Position numbers and translations under genes: made by a program. A stretch of 64,000 bases of DNA from NCBI RefSeq assembly GCF_009765735.1, contig NZ_LMUW01000036.1, forward strand, positions 124,001 to 188,000. The letters are read 5' to 3'. The stretch comes from Xenophilus sp. L33. GTDB taxonomy: Bacteria; Pseudomonadota; Gammaproteobacteria; Burkholderiales; Burkholderiaceae_C. Below, piece by piece: positions 25,496 through 33,788 of this stretch; position 1 is the stretch's first letter; every line of letters starts with the position of its first letter. A model generated the notes under the pieces. The model searched no databases. It saw only the letters and a list, made by a program, of their open reading frames with translations, and was not told the origin of the DNA.

Positions 25496-27042
25496 GTGCA
25501 GACAACGACATGCTCGACGACCGCCAGGCCGGTCACCTGCGGCACTTCCGCAACCTCGCGCGGCAGCCCGTCAACGACTGGTCGCTGATGCAGGGCCGGG
25601 CGGCGGGGCAGGAGGACTTCGGCGCCTATCGCTTCCAGCTGGCCTACATGGCCTATGCGCTGGCACTCGCGCATCGGCATCGCCTGCCGGCGGCGCCGGG
25701 TGCGTTCAAGCCGACCTTCGAGCGCCTGATGGAGAAGATCCTGCAGCCGGAGGTGTGGACCTACTGGGCACGGGTCAGCCGCGGGGGCAGCATCTTCAAT
25801 GCGCACCTGGCATCCACCTACCAGGAGGAATGGAATCCGGTCGTGCGCGACAACATCATGTACAGCGCCTACGTGCAGTCGATGGCGCTGCTGTTCGACT
25901 ACCTGTTCGACGATTCGCGCTTCGCCGCGCCGGGCGCCCTGACCTTCAGGTATTGGTCGTATTTCTGGGGCGGTGGCGAGCGGCGCTTCAAATACGACCA
26001 GAACAGCCTCAACGAACACATCTACTGGCAGATGGTGGAAAGCGGCTACCTCGGCGTGGCCTGCGAGCCGAACTGCGTCTTCCAGATCTGCAACCAGCCG
26101 GCGATCCTCGGCTTCAGGCTGCACGACCTGCTGAACGGCGGCTCGGTGGCCGAGGAGGTGACCGCGGCCTACCAGCAGGCCTGGAGCCGCTTCGGCCGCG
26201 TCGGCGAGAACGGCCACTACCACGCGATGGTCCAGCCCGACACCATGACCCTTCGACCGAACGCCGGCAAGGCGGTGTGGGTCGACGCCTGGTGCGGGAC
26301 GCTCATGAACATGTGGAACCGCGACTTCGTGCACCGGCACTACCCGGCGCAACGGGACGACCTGCTGCTGCCGGCGCGCGACGGCGCGCTGTCGGTGCGC
26401 TCGGCTCCACGCCCCGAGGTCATGGGCCAGAAGGTGATCAACGACGACTCCGACTTCGGCTGGACGGCCACCTGGGCCTCCGAGATGGGCGATGCCGACA
26501 CGCTGCAAGGGCTGCTGCGCCACGCCGACCGCCACATGGCTCCGCGCTGGCGCGACGGCGGCCTCTACTTCCCGCGCAACGACATTGCCGAAGACGCGCA
26601 AGGCAACCGGACGCTGGTCGAACCCATGGCCGGCAACGTGCTGCTGGGCTACGCCAGCCTGAACGTGCCCGACGGGCTCTGGCGGCTCTACAACGAGCCA
26701 TGGGGCGCGTCGCAGCACCAGGATCCTGCGCTGGTCCAGGTGGACGACGAAGTTGACGTCCTGCAGGCACGCTACGACGGCACGGCGCGCCGCCTGTCGT
26801 TCACCCTGCGCGCGGGTGCCAACGGGCCGGCGACGCAACGCGTGACCCTCGGCCGGCTCGGCGACCGGCGCTGGTCGATGCGCCGCGACGGCGTGGTCGT
26901 CGCGAACGGCCGGGCCGCGCAGCTCGACGCGGCCGGCGTCGGCATTCGCCGCAGCGACACCGGCGACACGCTGGTCCTCGATTGCCCCGCCACCGGCACG
27001 GCCAGCTTCGAGATGCAGTTCGAAGGCGACAGCGCTAGCTGA
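25492..27042 (+). CDS. Linalool dehydratase/isomerase (Ldi)-family protein
   Basis: 516-aa protein that I assign to the Ldi fold ((alpha/alpha)6 barrel). The segment 191-200, CEPNCVFQIC, matches the Castellaniella Ldi active-site segment, with the two catalytic cysteines at the same spacing (here Cys191 and Cys200, plus an extra Cys195). Other shared blocks are DNIMYSAY, QLAYMAY and a later H/D-rich region. It differs from Ldi in lacking a signal peptide and in carrying about 110 extra C-terminal residues that look beta-rich. ATGA overlap couples it to the SCO-like gene. Possible role: hydration, dehydration or isomerisation of a terpenoid or other allylic alcohol. Substrate unknown. Confidence 0.78.
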   Translation: MSADNDMLDDRQAGHLRHFRNLARQPVNDWSLMQGRAAGQEDFGAYRFQLAYMAYALALAHRHRLPAAPGAFKPTFERLMEKILQPEVWTYWARVSRGGSIFNAHLASTYQEEWNPVVRDNIMYSAYVQSMALLFDYLFDDSRFAAPGALTFRYWSYFWGGGERRFKYDQNSLNEHIYWQMVESGYLGVACEPNCVFQICNQPAILGFRLHDLLNGGSVAEEVTAAYQQAWSRFGRVGENGHYHAMVQPDTMTLRPNAGKAVWVDAWCGTLMNMWNRDFVHRHYPAQRDDLLLPARDGALSVRSAPRPEVMGQKVINDDSDFGWTATWASEMGDADTLQGLLRHADRHMAPRWRDGGLYFPRNDIAEDAQGNRTLVEPMAGNVLLGYASLNVPDGLWRLYNEPWGASQHQDPALVQVDDEVDVLQARYDGTARRLSFTLRAGANGPATQRVTLGRLGDRRWSMRRDGVVVANGRAAQLDAAGVGIRRSDTGDTLVLDCPATGTASFEMQFEGDSAS

Positions 27043-28231
27043 CCTTGCACTCCGGGCTCGGCGGCGGATAGATCTCCGGGCCGGACTTCAGCACCTTCAT
27101 CACGAAGCGGTTCTTGCCGTTCTCGCCCTTCACCACCTGCGCCATGCCGTGCTGGCGAATCAGCTGGTGGTCGGCCGCGCGCATCTGCACGTCGCCGAAG
27201 ATCGTGGGGATCATCAGGCCCTCGAGCGCCTTGCGAACCTTGGCCGGATCGGTCGAGCCGGCCTTCACCACGCCCGCGCGGTAGGTCTCGAAGGCGGCCA
27301 TGGTGTCGGCGTCGGTGTAGAACGGGCGGCGCTTGTTGCGCACTACGAATTCCTTGACGTACTCGGCGTTTCGTGCGCCCGGCAGCTCGGGCGTCCAGCT
27401 GAGCGAATTGACCACGCCGAGCACCGCGTCGCCATGGGCGTCGAGCTGGAAGTCGGTGGCGAAGCCGTTGCCGATCACCACCTTGTACTTGTCGAACAGG
27501 CCGAACTGCTTCTGCTGCTTGGCGAAGCTCTGGCCGTCGCTCATGAAGAGCGTCACCACCAGGCCATCGGCCGGCTTCGACAACTGCGAGATGTAGCTGC
27601 CGAAGTCGGTGGTGCCGACCGGCGCGAACAGGCTCTGGTTGACCGGCTCGCCCATGCCGGTCACCAGGTCGCCGAAGCCCTTGGCGAAGCTGTGGCCCGA
27701 GGCGTAGTCGGCCGAGATCAGGTTCCAGCTCTTGGCGCCGGTGGACTTGACGTAGTCCTCCATCATCCGGGTCGTCAACGCATCCGGGGTGTTGACCCGG
27801 AAGTAGTTGGGCGCGCAGGACGTGGTCATCAGGTCGTTGCTCTGCGCATACATGTCGATCAGCAGCACGTTCAGGTCGGCCAGCTTGGGCACGAGCGCGA
27901 GCGAATGCGAGCTGAGCGTCTGCCCGGTGATCATGGTCACGCCGGACTGGCGCGCCAGCTTGGTGGCGGCGGCGATGGCCGACGCCGGCGTTCCCGCGTG
28001 CGACTGCACCACCAGCTCGAACTTGCGGCCGAGGGCTCCGCCCTGCGCATTGAGCATGTCGATCGCGGTGCGGGCGCCCTCCTCGATCAGGCCGGCATAG
28101 GTCGCGAACGGGCCGCTGTCGATGACCAGCAGGCCGACCTTGATGTTTCCTTCGCCCTGCGCGAAGGCCAGCGGCGTGGCGAGAGCGAGGGCAGCCGCGC
28201 TGAACGTGCGCCGGGAGATTGCTGTTGTCAT
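27035..28231 (-). CDS. ABC transporter periplasmic substrate-binding protein (HAAT/Leu-Ile-Val type)
   Basis: Type I periplasmic binding protein, 398 aa. The leader ISRRTFSAAALALATPLAFAQ is a twin-arginine-like export signal. The mature part starts IKVGLLVIDSGPFATYAG, the usual first strand and ligand-loop of the family. Permease and ATPase genes are not adjacent; the livGF-like genes at the left edge are 25 kb away. The stop overlaps that of the convergent Ldi-like gene by 8 bp. In this lineage such proteins often bind aromatic acids. It is divergent from a tannase-family gene across a palindrome-bearing promoter region. Confidence 0.9.
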   Translation of the reverse strand: MTTAISRRTFSAAALALATPLAFAQGEGNIKVGLLVIDSGPFATYAGLIEEGARTAIDMLNAQGGALGRKFELVVQSHAGTPASAIAAATKLARQSGVTMITGQTLSSHSLALVPKLADLNVLLIDMYAQSNDLMTTSCAPNYFRVNTPDALTTRMMEDYVKSTGAKSWNLISADYASGHSFAKGFGDLVTGMGEPVNQSLFAPVGTTDFGSYISQLSKPADGLVVTLFMSDGQSFAKQQKQFGLFDKYKVVIGNGFATDFQLDAHGDAVLGVVNSLSWTPELPGARNAEYVKEFVVRNKRRPFYTDADTMAAFETYRAGVVKAGSTDPAKVRKALEGLMIPTIFGDVQMRAADHQLIRQHGMAQVVKGENGKNRFVMKVLKSGPEIYPPPSPECKVS

Positions 28232-28286
28232 CGAATATTCCTGCGGAGTGGTGTGAAAACCGTGAGCTAGTGTACGAACAGCCGCG

Positions 28287-28314
28287 AGCGTAGACATCTG
28301 CGAAGGACAGTCAA
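28287..28314 (-). promoter_or_regulatory. Candidate sigma-70 promoter for the ABC binding-protein gene
   Basis: Minus strand: -35 TTGACT (28309-28314), 16-bp spacer, -10 TACGCT (28287-28292), about 50 bp upstream of the start codon. The -35 is a good match; the -10 is weak. Confidence 0.4.
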
Positions 28315-28360
28315 TAGGGCCGACCCGAAAGCGCGGCTCCGGCTCCTCGGGACTTACACC

Positions 28361-28386
28361 TAGTAGACCATCTGTATGGTGCACTA
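28361..28386. promoter_or_regulatory. 26-bp palindromic operator candidate between divergent genes
   Basis: The sequence reads TAGT-AG-ACCAT-CTGT-ATGGT-GC-ACTA: all 18 arm bases pair. A third ACCAT half-site follows at 28386-28390, making a second repeat GTATGGT/ACCATAC (28374-28392) with 5-bp spacer. It lies 45-70 bp upstream of the tannase GTG and about 130 bp upstream of the binding-protein gene. No regulator gene is adjacent, so the binding protein is unknown. Confidence 0.55.
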
Positions 28387-28430
28387 CCATACCGTTCGCC
28401 TGTACATCAACAGGGAAGGAGACAGTTCCC

Positions 28431-30008
28431 GTGCCGCCATCCGTCGCTCATATGCAGGCGCGCGCCGCTGCCTGGCCCCTGCTCGCCGGCACGGCCGCAC
28501 TGGCGCTGGTGGCCTGCGCCACCCGTACGCCGCCCACCGCCGGCACCAACCTCGTGACGGCTGCTTCGTGCGCCGCCTTGATGGACCAGGACCTCGGCGG
28601 TGCCCGGGTCACCGCGGCAAGCTTCGTCGCGCCGGTGGCCGCGGCCGGCGCGCAGCCCGCGATGCCTTCCTATTGCAAGGTCAGCGCCCGCGTGTTGCCG
28701 AAGCTCAACTTCGAGGTGCGGTTGCCGGCGAACTGGAACGGCAAGCTCCACTACAGCGGCGGCGGCGGCTTCAACGGCGCGATCCCGCCGGTCGACGCCT
28801 CGGCGTTGAACCAGGGCTACGTGGACGTCTCGAGCGACAGCGGCCACACCGGCCCGGGCATCGACGCATCCTTCGCCGACGGCGATCCGCTGGCTTTGCG
28901 GCTCTTCTCCGAACTGTCGGTGCCGACCGTCACGGCGGCCGCCAAGTCGATCACCCGCAGCACCTACGGCAAGGAGCCGACGCGGTCCTATTTCGAGGGC
29001 TGCTCCAACGGCGGCCGCGAGGGTCTCATGACCGCGCTGCGCTTCCCGACCCTCTTCGACGGCGTCATCGCCAAGGCACCGGCGCGCTACTTCATCGGCG
29101 CGGGCGAGAACTACCAGCGCACCGCGCGCGCCCTGCGCGACCTGCCGGGCGGCACGCTCAGCCCGGCCAAGCTGAAGACCGTGTCGGACGCGGTGCTGGC
29201 GAAGTGCGACGCGCTCGACGGCGTCGCCGACGGCCTGATCGCCAACGTCGCTGCCTGCAAGTTCGACGTCACGACCCTGCGCTGCCCGTCCGGCGGCGAC
29301 GAGGGCAACGCCTGCCTGTCGGACCCGCAACTGAAGGTCTTCACGACGCTCACCTCGCGCATGACCGGCGGCCCCGGCACACCCTACGTGACCAGCTTCC
29401 CGCCCTTCGCCTTCTACGGCCAGGAGTCGGCCACCGGATCGTGGGGCTCGTGGCTGCTCGGGTCGCCGTCGATCACCGGGCAGTTCACCGAGTCGATGGT
29501 CAGGCACCTGCTGTCTACCGATCCCAACGTGGACTGGGTGTCCTTCGACTACAAGGCCAACGCGCCGATCGTGCGCGCGATGGCGAACGAGATTGACGTC
29601 GACGATCCCGACCTGCTGCCCTTCAAGTCGACCGGCGGCAAGCTGATCCTCTGGCATGGCGCCTCGGACATGGCCGTGCCGCTGCAGGCCACCATCGACT
29701 ACTACGGCGCGGTGGCGAAGACGGTCGGCGGACAGGCCGCCGCCGACAGCTTCATGCGCTTCTACGTGGCGCCCGGTGTGCTGCATTGCCGCGGCGGCGC
29801 GGGCGCCGACCAGACGACCCAGCTGCTGCCGGCACTCGATGCCTGGGTGACCCAGAGCACCGCGCCGGCGGACCTCGCCAGCCAGAAGACCGACGCCTCC
29901 GGCGCCATCGCCTTCAGCCGGCCGCTGTGCCGCTACCCGAGCGTCGCCAGATACAAGGGCAGCGGCAACGTGAACGACGCGGCGAACTACGCCTGCGCGG
30001 CTAGCTGA
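28431..30008 (+). CDS. Tannase/feruloyl esterase family lipoprotein
   Basis: Secreted serine esterase of the tannase family, 525 aa, hydrolysing esters of aromatic acids such as gallates and hydroxycinnamates; MHETase belongs to the same family. The leader ends LALVAC, a lipobox, so the protein is probably outer-membrane or periplasmic lipid-anchored. The nucleophile is in the family motif EGCSNGG (C-S-x-G-G). The catalytic His is in APGVLHC, whose Cys would pair with the Cys of the CS motif. GTG 28431 is the start, with AAGGAG upstream; ATG 28452 is less well placed. A second family member is at 31686. Confidence 0.9.
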   Translation: MPPSVAHMQARAAAWPLLAGTAALALVACATRTPPTAGTNLVTAASCAALMDQDLGGARVTAASFVAPVAAAGAQPAMPSYCKVSARVLPKLNFEVRLPANWNGKLHYSGGGGFNGAIPPVDASALNQGYVDVSSDSGHTGPGIDASFADGDPLALRLFSELSVPTVTAAAKSITRSTYGKEPTRSYFEGCSNGGREGLMTALRFPTLFDGVIAKAPARYFIGAGENYQRTARALRDLPGGTLSPAKLKTVSDAVLAKCDALDGVADGLIANVAACKFDVTTLRCPSGGDEGNACLSDPQLKVFTTLTSRMTGGPGTPYVTSFPPFAFYGQESATGSWGSWLLGSPSITGQFTESMVRHLLSTDPNVDWVSFDYKANAPIVRAMANEIDVDDPDLLPFKSTGGKLILWHGASDMAVPLQATIDYYGAVAKTVGGQAAADSFMRFYVAPGVLHCRGGAGADQTTQLLPALDAWVTQSTAPADLASQKTDASGAIAFSRPLCRYPSVARYKGSGNVNDAANYACAAS

Positions 30009-30021
30009 GGACTTCGGCGCG

Positions 30022-30279
30022 CTATTTCAGGCGCCGCAGGCGGATCGGCCCGCCCGGCGAAGTGGCATCGACCACAGATTTGCCGCGGGTGGCTTGCAAC
30101 ACACCGTCGGCAGCAAGCGCCGCGGCCACTTCCCGAATGCGTGGCATCAACGCCCGCCAGGCCTTCTCGTCGATGGCCAATGCACGCGCCACGTCCGACG
30201 GGCAGATCGAGCCCTCGCGCGCGTCGAGCAGTGCGCGAATGGCGCGGGCGATGGCGGCGTCGTCCACCGTCGCATCCAC
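30022..30279 (-). CDS. DUF3253 family protein
   Basis: Small winged-helix-like protein of 85 aa. The pattern ICPSDVARAL, then WRALMPRIREVAAALAADG and GPIRLRR, is characteristic of the DUF3253 family, whose function is not established. The start is probably GTG at 30279. It lies 5 bp after the DUF4337 gene on the same strand and is convergent with the tannase gene (13 bp apart). Confidence 0.75.
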   Translation of the reverse strand: MDATVDDAAIARAIRALLDAREGSICPSDVARALAIDEKAWRALMPRIREVAAALAADGVLQATRGKSVVDATSPGGPIRLRRLK

Positions 30280-30284
30280 CGCCG

Positions 30285-30857
30285 CTACACGCCCAGGTAG
30301 GCGAGCGCACCGACGACCAGCCCGACACCCGTCATCGCGAACACCGCCTTCTCCAGCCAGCGCCGGCGGGTGAGCAACGCGATCGCCGCCATCGCGATCG
30401 CGATCTGCAAGGCCGTGGTCGCCTGCGCCCAGCGGTGGTGGCGATGCATGCGCTCCTCGCTCTGCGCGTCGAACTCGGTCGATTCCTTCTCAAGCTTTTC
30501 GGCCTGGGTCTTGATGTCGGCCTTCTCGCCTTCGTAGCGCGCGACCTCGCCCTGGAAGAAGGGTTTGCGCTCGGGCGCCGACAGCTCCATGCCGAGTTCG
30601 GCCAGGTTCTGCTTGCCACCCTTGGCCTGGTAGTAGGCCCACTGGTTGGCGGCTTCGGTCTTGCGAATGGCCGCATCGTTCTTCAAGAGGCCGGCGTCCG
30701 CCTGCGTGGCACCGGCCATGTAGGAGAACATGGCCGCGACCGTGGCCAGCACCGCGGTCATGACGGCCAGTTGGCCGGCCATGCCGCGAGGCTCGTGTTC
30801 GGCCGCTTCGTCCATGCGGTCCTCGTGGAGACCGCGGACTTCGAATTCTTCGGACAT
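30285..30857 (-). CDS. DUF4337 family membrane protein
   Basis: 190-aa membrane protein. One hydrophobic segment near residues 30-50 (LAVMTAVLATVAAMFSYMAG), a long charged central region with coiled-coil character (IKTQAEKLEKESTEFDAQSEE), and two C-terminal hydrophobic segments (ATTALQIAIAMAAIALL and FAMTGVGLVVGALAYL). This layout and the KNDAAIRKTEAANQW block fit DUF4337. Function is unknown. The start ATG 30857 (MSEEFEVRG) was preferred over an upstream in-frame start that adds a low-complexity leader. Confidence 0.75.
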   Translation of the reverse strand: MSEEFEVRGLHEDRMDEAAEHEPRGMAGQLAVMTAVLATVAAMFSYMAGATQADAGLLKNDAAIRKTEAANQWAYYQAKGGKQNLAELGMELSAPERKPFFQGEVARYEGEKADIKTQAEKLEKESTEFDAQSEERMHRHHRWAQATTALQIAIAMAAIALLTRRRWLEKAVFAMTGVGLVVGALAYLGV

Positions 30858-30994
30858 GGGCTGGGTGCTTTCTCGAGTGGGGCGTGGCGATTCAAGGCTC
30901 GGCACGCTGTCGGCCGATCACCGTGATTCTGCCGTCACGCCCCGGCACCGCTTGCGCGACCCCGGCGACACCCGCGTCACCCGGCGTCAGGTCC

Positions 30995-31225
30995 TCACTT
31001 GCCCTCGGCGCGCCTGAACGAGTTCCACATGGCGGCCAGGCGCAGTCGATCGCCGAGGCGCGCCCTGCCGTGGACCGCGGGAGCGGCGGCGTCCGGCGTG
31101 TAGATGCGCCCGGGCCGGATGTCGCCGACGTCGAGCCACGCCTGCCGAGCGGGACCCGCTTCGTCCCGGAAACCGCGAGTGGGCTGGCTGCCTTCATTCA
31201 TCACTTCGAGCGCATCGGTTCCCAT
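30995..31225 (-). CDS. Hypothetical protein, 76 aa
   Basis: Small soluble protein with no recognised family. The ATG at 31225 has a good AAGGAG Shine-Dalgarno, supporting that it is real. The sequence is rich in Arg, Ala and Gly, and contains a WLDVGDIRPGRIYTPD segment that could form a short beta unit. It stands alone between the DUF4337 gene and a VOC gene, with about 70-140 bp free on either side. Confidence 0.5.
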   Translation of the reverse strand: MGTDALEVMNEGSQPTRGFRDEAGPARQAWLDVGDIRPGRIYTPDAAAPAVHGRARLGDRLRLAAMWNSFRRAEGK

Positions 31226-31296
31226 GGGTCTTCTCCTTGTGGATGAACAAGAGCTTAGGGACGCCGGGTGCGATCCGGTTGTAGGTCAAATGCGCG

Positions 31297-31674
31297 TCAC
31301 GCGCCTCGAAACACCGCCTCGATGTTGTTGCCGTCCGGATCGAGAACAAAGGCCGCGAAATAGACCGGCGACGACTGGCCCGCACGCTCCCCCGGCGGCC
31401 CGTTGTCGGTGCCCCCGGCTCGCAACGCCGCCGCATGAAAGGCCCGCACCTCATCCCGGCTGCCTGCGACGAAGGCGGTGTGCTGTCGGGTCGAGTGCGG
31501 ATGGAAGCGGTCGATCCAGAAGATCGGATACGCGCGGCCGTAGCCGATGCCGTCCGCGCCGGTGTCTTCGGGCATCTGCATCGCCCGCCGCAGGCCCAGC
31601 GCACCGAGTGCGGCGTCGTAGAAGACGGCCGACGCAGCCACGTCGGCGACGCCGATGCCGGTGTGATCGATCAT
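31297..31674 (-). CDS. VOC (glyoxalase/bleomycin-resistance) family protein
   Basis: Single-unit vicinal-oxygen-chelate protein, 125 aa. It starts MIDHTGIGVADVAASAVFYDAAL with the first metal His, and ends FVLDPDGNNIEAVFRG with the usual final Glu. Members are metal-dependent dioxygenases, isomerases or lyases, or have no known activity. It follows the tannase-family gene by 11 bp on the same strand, so the two are probably co-transcribed. Confidence 0.85.
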   Translation of the reverse strand: MIDHTGIGVADVAASAVFYDAALGALGLRRAMQMPEDTGADGIGYGRAYPIFWIDRFHPHSTRQHTAFVAGSRDEVRAFHAAALRAGGTDNGPPGERAGQSSPVYFAAFVLDPDGNNIEAVFRGA

Positions 31675-31685
31675 CGCTTCGTCGA

Positions 31686-33347
31686 TCAGCGGCAGGCGAA
31701 GCTCGCCGCCTGGTCCGGATCGCCGCCCTGGTAGCGCGCCTCCTGCGGATAAGGGCACACCGGCCGGCTGCGCTGCACCGATCCGTCCGGCTTCTGCTGC
31801 ACCGCGACCATCGAGGCCGGCGGCCGGTTGCCTTCGACCCAGTCGATGACGGTGGTCACCGGGTCGAGCACGTTCGGTGCATTGCCGCCCCCGCAATGCT
31901 GCATGCCCGGCACCATGAAGAGCCGGTAGGTGTCGACCAACTGCGGCGTGGCGCGCTGGGCGTCCTCGTAGTAGCCGATGCTCATCATCGGGTTGAGGGC
32001 CGGATCGGCCCAGCCGTGGTAGGTGACCATCTTGCCGCCGTGCGCCTTGAAGGCAAGCAGGTCGGGGCTGCGCGCATCGAGCATCTGGCCGATGAAGGAA
32101 CTGCGGCGATAGCCTTCGTCGAGGTTGAAGGTGCGCCAGTCCGCGTCTGTCTTGCTGGCCGGCTGGTCCGCGAAGTAGCGCAGGAAGCTCTGCGCGTAGG
32201 CGCTCTGCCGGGTCTCGCCCGGCGGCAGCGCCTGCGCGACGGACGCGGTCGGCGAGCCGGGCGGCGGCGCGGCCGGCGGCAGCGAGACGATCCACTCCGC
32301 CCAGCCGCTGACGCCGCTCGCGTCCGGCGCCTCCGAACCCCAGGGCCAGGCCGGGAAGACGGTGCGGCCGCGATGCTGCATGCCGCCGTGGAATTCCTGC
32401 AGCGCGGCGATCTGCGCGTCGCTGAAGCAGACGCCGCCCTGGGTCGCGGGACAACGCGGAAGATCGGCGCGCGGGTTGAACTCGCAGCGGCGCGGGTCGG
32501 AGATCAACCCGTCCTTCAAGCCATCGGCCGCGTCGCAGTGCGCCACGATCGTGCGGCCCAGTTGCGCCAACTGCTCACCGGTGAAATTGGCCTTGCTGAC
32601 CGCCGGCGCGTACGACACGTAGTCGTACATCGTGCCGGTGAAGTCGAGCACCGGTGCACCGGCGGCGATGCCGTCGAAGTCGTTCGGGTAACGCTGCGCC
32701 GACATGAGGCCTTGCCGGCCACCGGTCGAGCAGCCGTCGAAATAGGCACGCGCCGGCTTGCTGCCGTAGAAGGCCGCCGACAGGTCCTTGGCCGCCTGGG
32801 TCGTCAGGTGGATCGCGCGGAAGCTGTAGTCGACCAGCTTGGCCATGTTGTTCTGCGCGAAGCTGCCGAGCGGCTGCGCGACCGCGTCGTGCCCGGTGTT
32901 GGTCTGGACGGCGACGAAGCCCTGGCGCAGCGCCTCGTCGCGCAGCGCGACGCGGTTGGGTGCGTCGATGCGCTCACCGGCATAGCCGCCGTTGCCGCGC
33001 ATGTAGACGCGGCCGTTCCAGCGCAGCGGCAGGGCGACCTCGATCAGCACCTCGGGGTCGAGCAGGCCGACGACGCGGCAGAAGGCCGGCACGCTCGGCG
33101 TGGCCGGCACGGTGTCGGCGCGCAGCACCGTGAGGCGCGTGCCTTCGACCGTCGGCACCAGGCCGCCGAGACTGCCGCAGTCCTGCCGCGCCTCGGCCAC
33201 TATCTGGCGGTAGTCGACTGCGCCCTTGCCGGCGTCGCGAAAGCTGCCGATGTTCTGCGCCATCGCCGGCACGTTGGCCAGGAGGGCTGCGCCGAAGGCG
33301 GCGCCGGTCGCGGCGCAACGCCAGCCACGAACTCTTCTTCTCGTCAT
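31686..33347 (-). CDS. Tannase/feruloyl esterase family protein
   Basis: Second tannase-family esterase, 553 aa, with a cleavable export signal (hydrophobic stretch ending NVPAMAQ). The nucleophile motif is FDGCSTGGRQG. The acid is probably in YHGWADPAL and the His in VPGMQHCGGG, whose Cys would bridge to the CS motif. It differs enough from the enzyme at 28431 to suggest another ester substrate. It is co-directional with a downstream VOC gene. Confidence 0.9.
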   Translation of the reverse strand: MTRRRVRGWRCAATGAAFGAALLANVPAMAQNIGSFRDAGKGAVDYRQIVAEARQDCGSLGGLVPTVEGTRLTVLRADTVPATPSVPAFCRVVGLLDPEVLIEVALPLRWNGRVYMRGNGGYAGERIDAPNRVALRDEALRQGFVAVQTNTGHDAVAQPLGSFAQNNMAKLVDYSFRAIHLTTQAAKDLSAAFYGSKPARAYFDGCSTGGRQGLMSAQRYPNDFDGIAAGAPVLDFTGTMYDYVSYAPAVSKANFTGEQLAQLGRTIVAHCDAADGLKDGLISDPRRCEFNPRADLPRCPATQGGVCFSDAQIAALQEFHGGMQHRGRTVFPAWPWGSEAPDASGVSGWAEWIVSLPPAAPPPGSPTASVAQALPPGETRQSAYAQSFLRYFADQPASKTDADWRTFNLDEGYRRSSFIGQMLDARSPDLLAFKAHGGKMVTYHGWADPALNPMMSIGYYEDAQRATPQLVDTYRLFMVPGMQHCGGGNAPNVLDPVTTVIDWVEGNRPPASMVAVQQKPDGSVQRSRPVCPYPQEARYQGGDPDQAASFACR

Positions 33348-33434
33348 CTGCCTGTCTCCTTCTTGTGCGTCCGCCGACCGATCGAACGGACGGCGGCCAT
33401 CGTACGCGGAGAGACGAAAAAAAGATCGGCTGGG

Positions 33435-33644
33435 TCAACGCGAAGAGAGCCCTTCGCCCAGCGGATTGCCCAGTGGATCGAAGATCAGGCTGCGCGGCGC
33501 GCCGGCGCGGATCTCCTGCACGTTGCGCACCGCATGCGCGCGCTCGGCGAAGCTCAGCTTCGACTCCGCGATGACAGCGCCGTCGTCGGACCGCAAGGTC
33601 CAGTACCAGCGCGCGTTGATGTTCTTGGAAACCACGAATTTCAT
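33435..33644 (-). CDS. DUF1508 (YegP-like) small protein
   Basis: 69-aa protein with one YegP/DUF1508-type repeat: RWYWTLRSDDGAVIAESKLSF followed by an Ala-containing helix with NVQEIR. E. coli YegP carries two such repeats; this has one plus a short GNPLGEG tail. Function in the family is not established. The gene is monocistronic. Confidence 0.68.
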   Translation of the reverse strand: MKFVVSKNINARWYWTLRSDDGAVIAESKLSFAERAHAVRNVQEIRAGAPRSLIFDPLGNPLGEGLSSR

Positions 33645-33762
33645 GAAGCTGACCCGAGTCTGAATTCAGCTTGCGACGACGCTGGATGTCAGCCTGTAGA
33701 AAAACGTGCCGTGTCGGGGGCAACGATTGCCAACGGTGCCGCACCCGCACCTGCATCGGCGT

Positions 33763-33784
33763 CCGGCCGGCGAGGCCCGGCCGG
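33763..33784 (-). terminator. Hairpin after the SDR gene, possible terminator
   Basis: Two CCGGCCGG blocks (33763-33770 and 33777-33784) with a 6-bp loop form an 8-bp GC-only stem starting 4 bp beyond the SDR stop codon. No U-run follows, so this would be an atypical terminator. Confidence 0.35.
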
Positions 33785-33788
33785 CACC

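Noticed and set aside
33660-33669. CTGAATTCAG as a third GntR site
   Set aside because: It shares the EcoRI-like centre with ATTGAATTCAAT but differs in the outer bases and lies just upstream of the unrelated DUF1508 gene.
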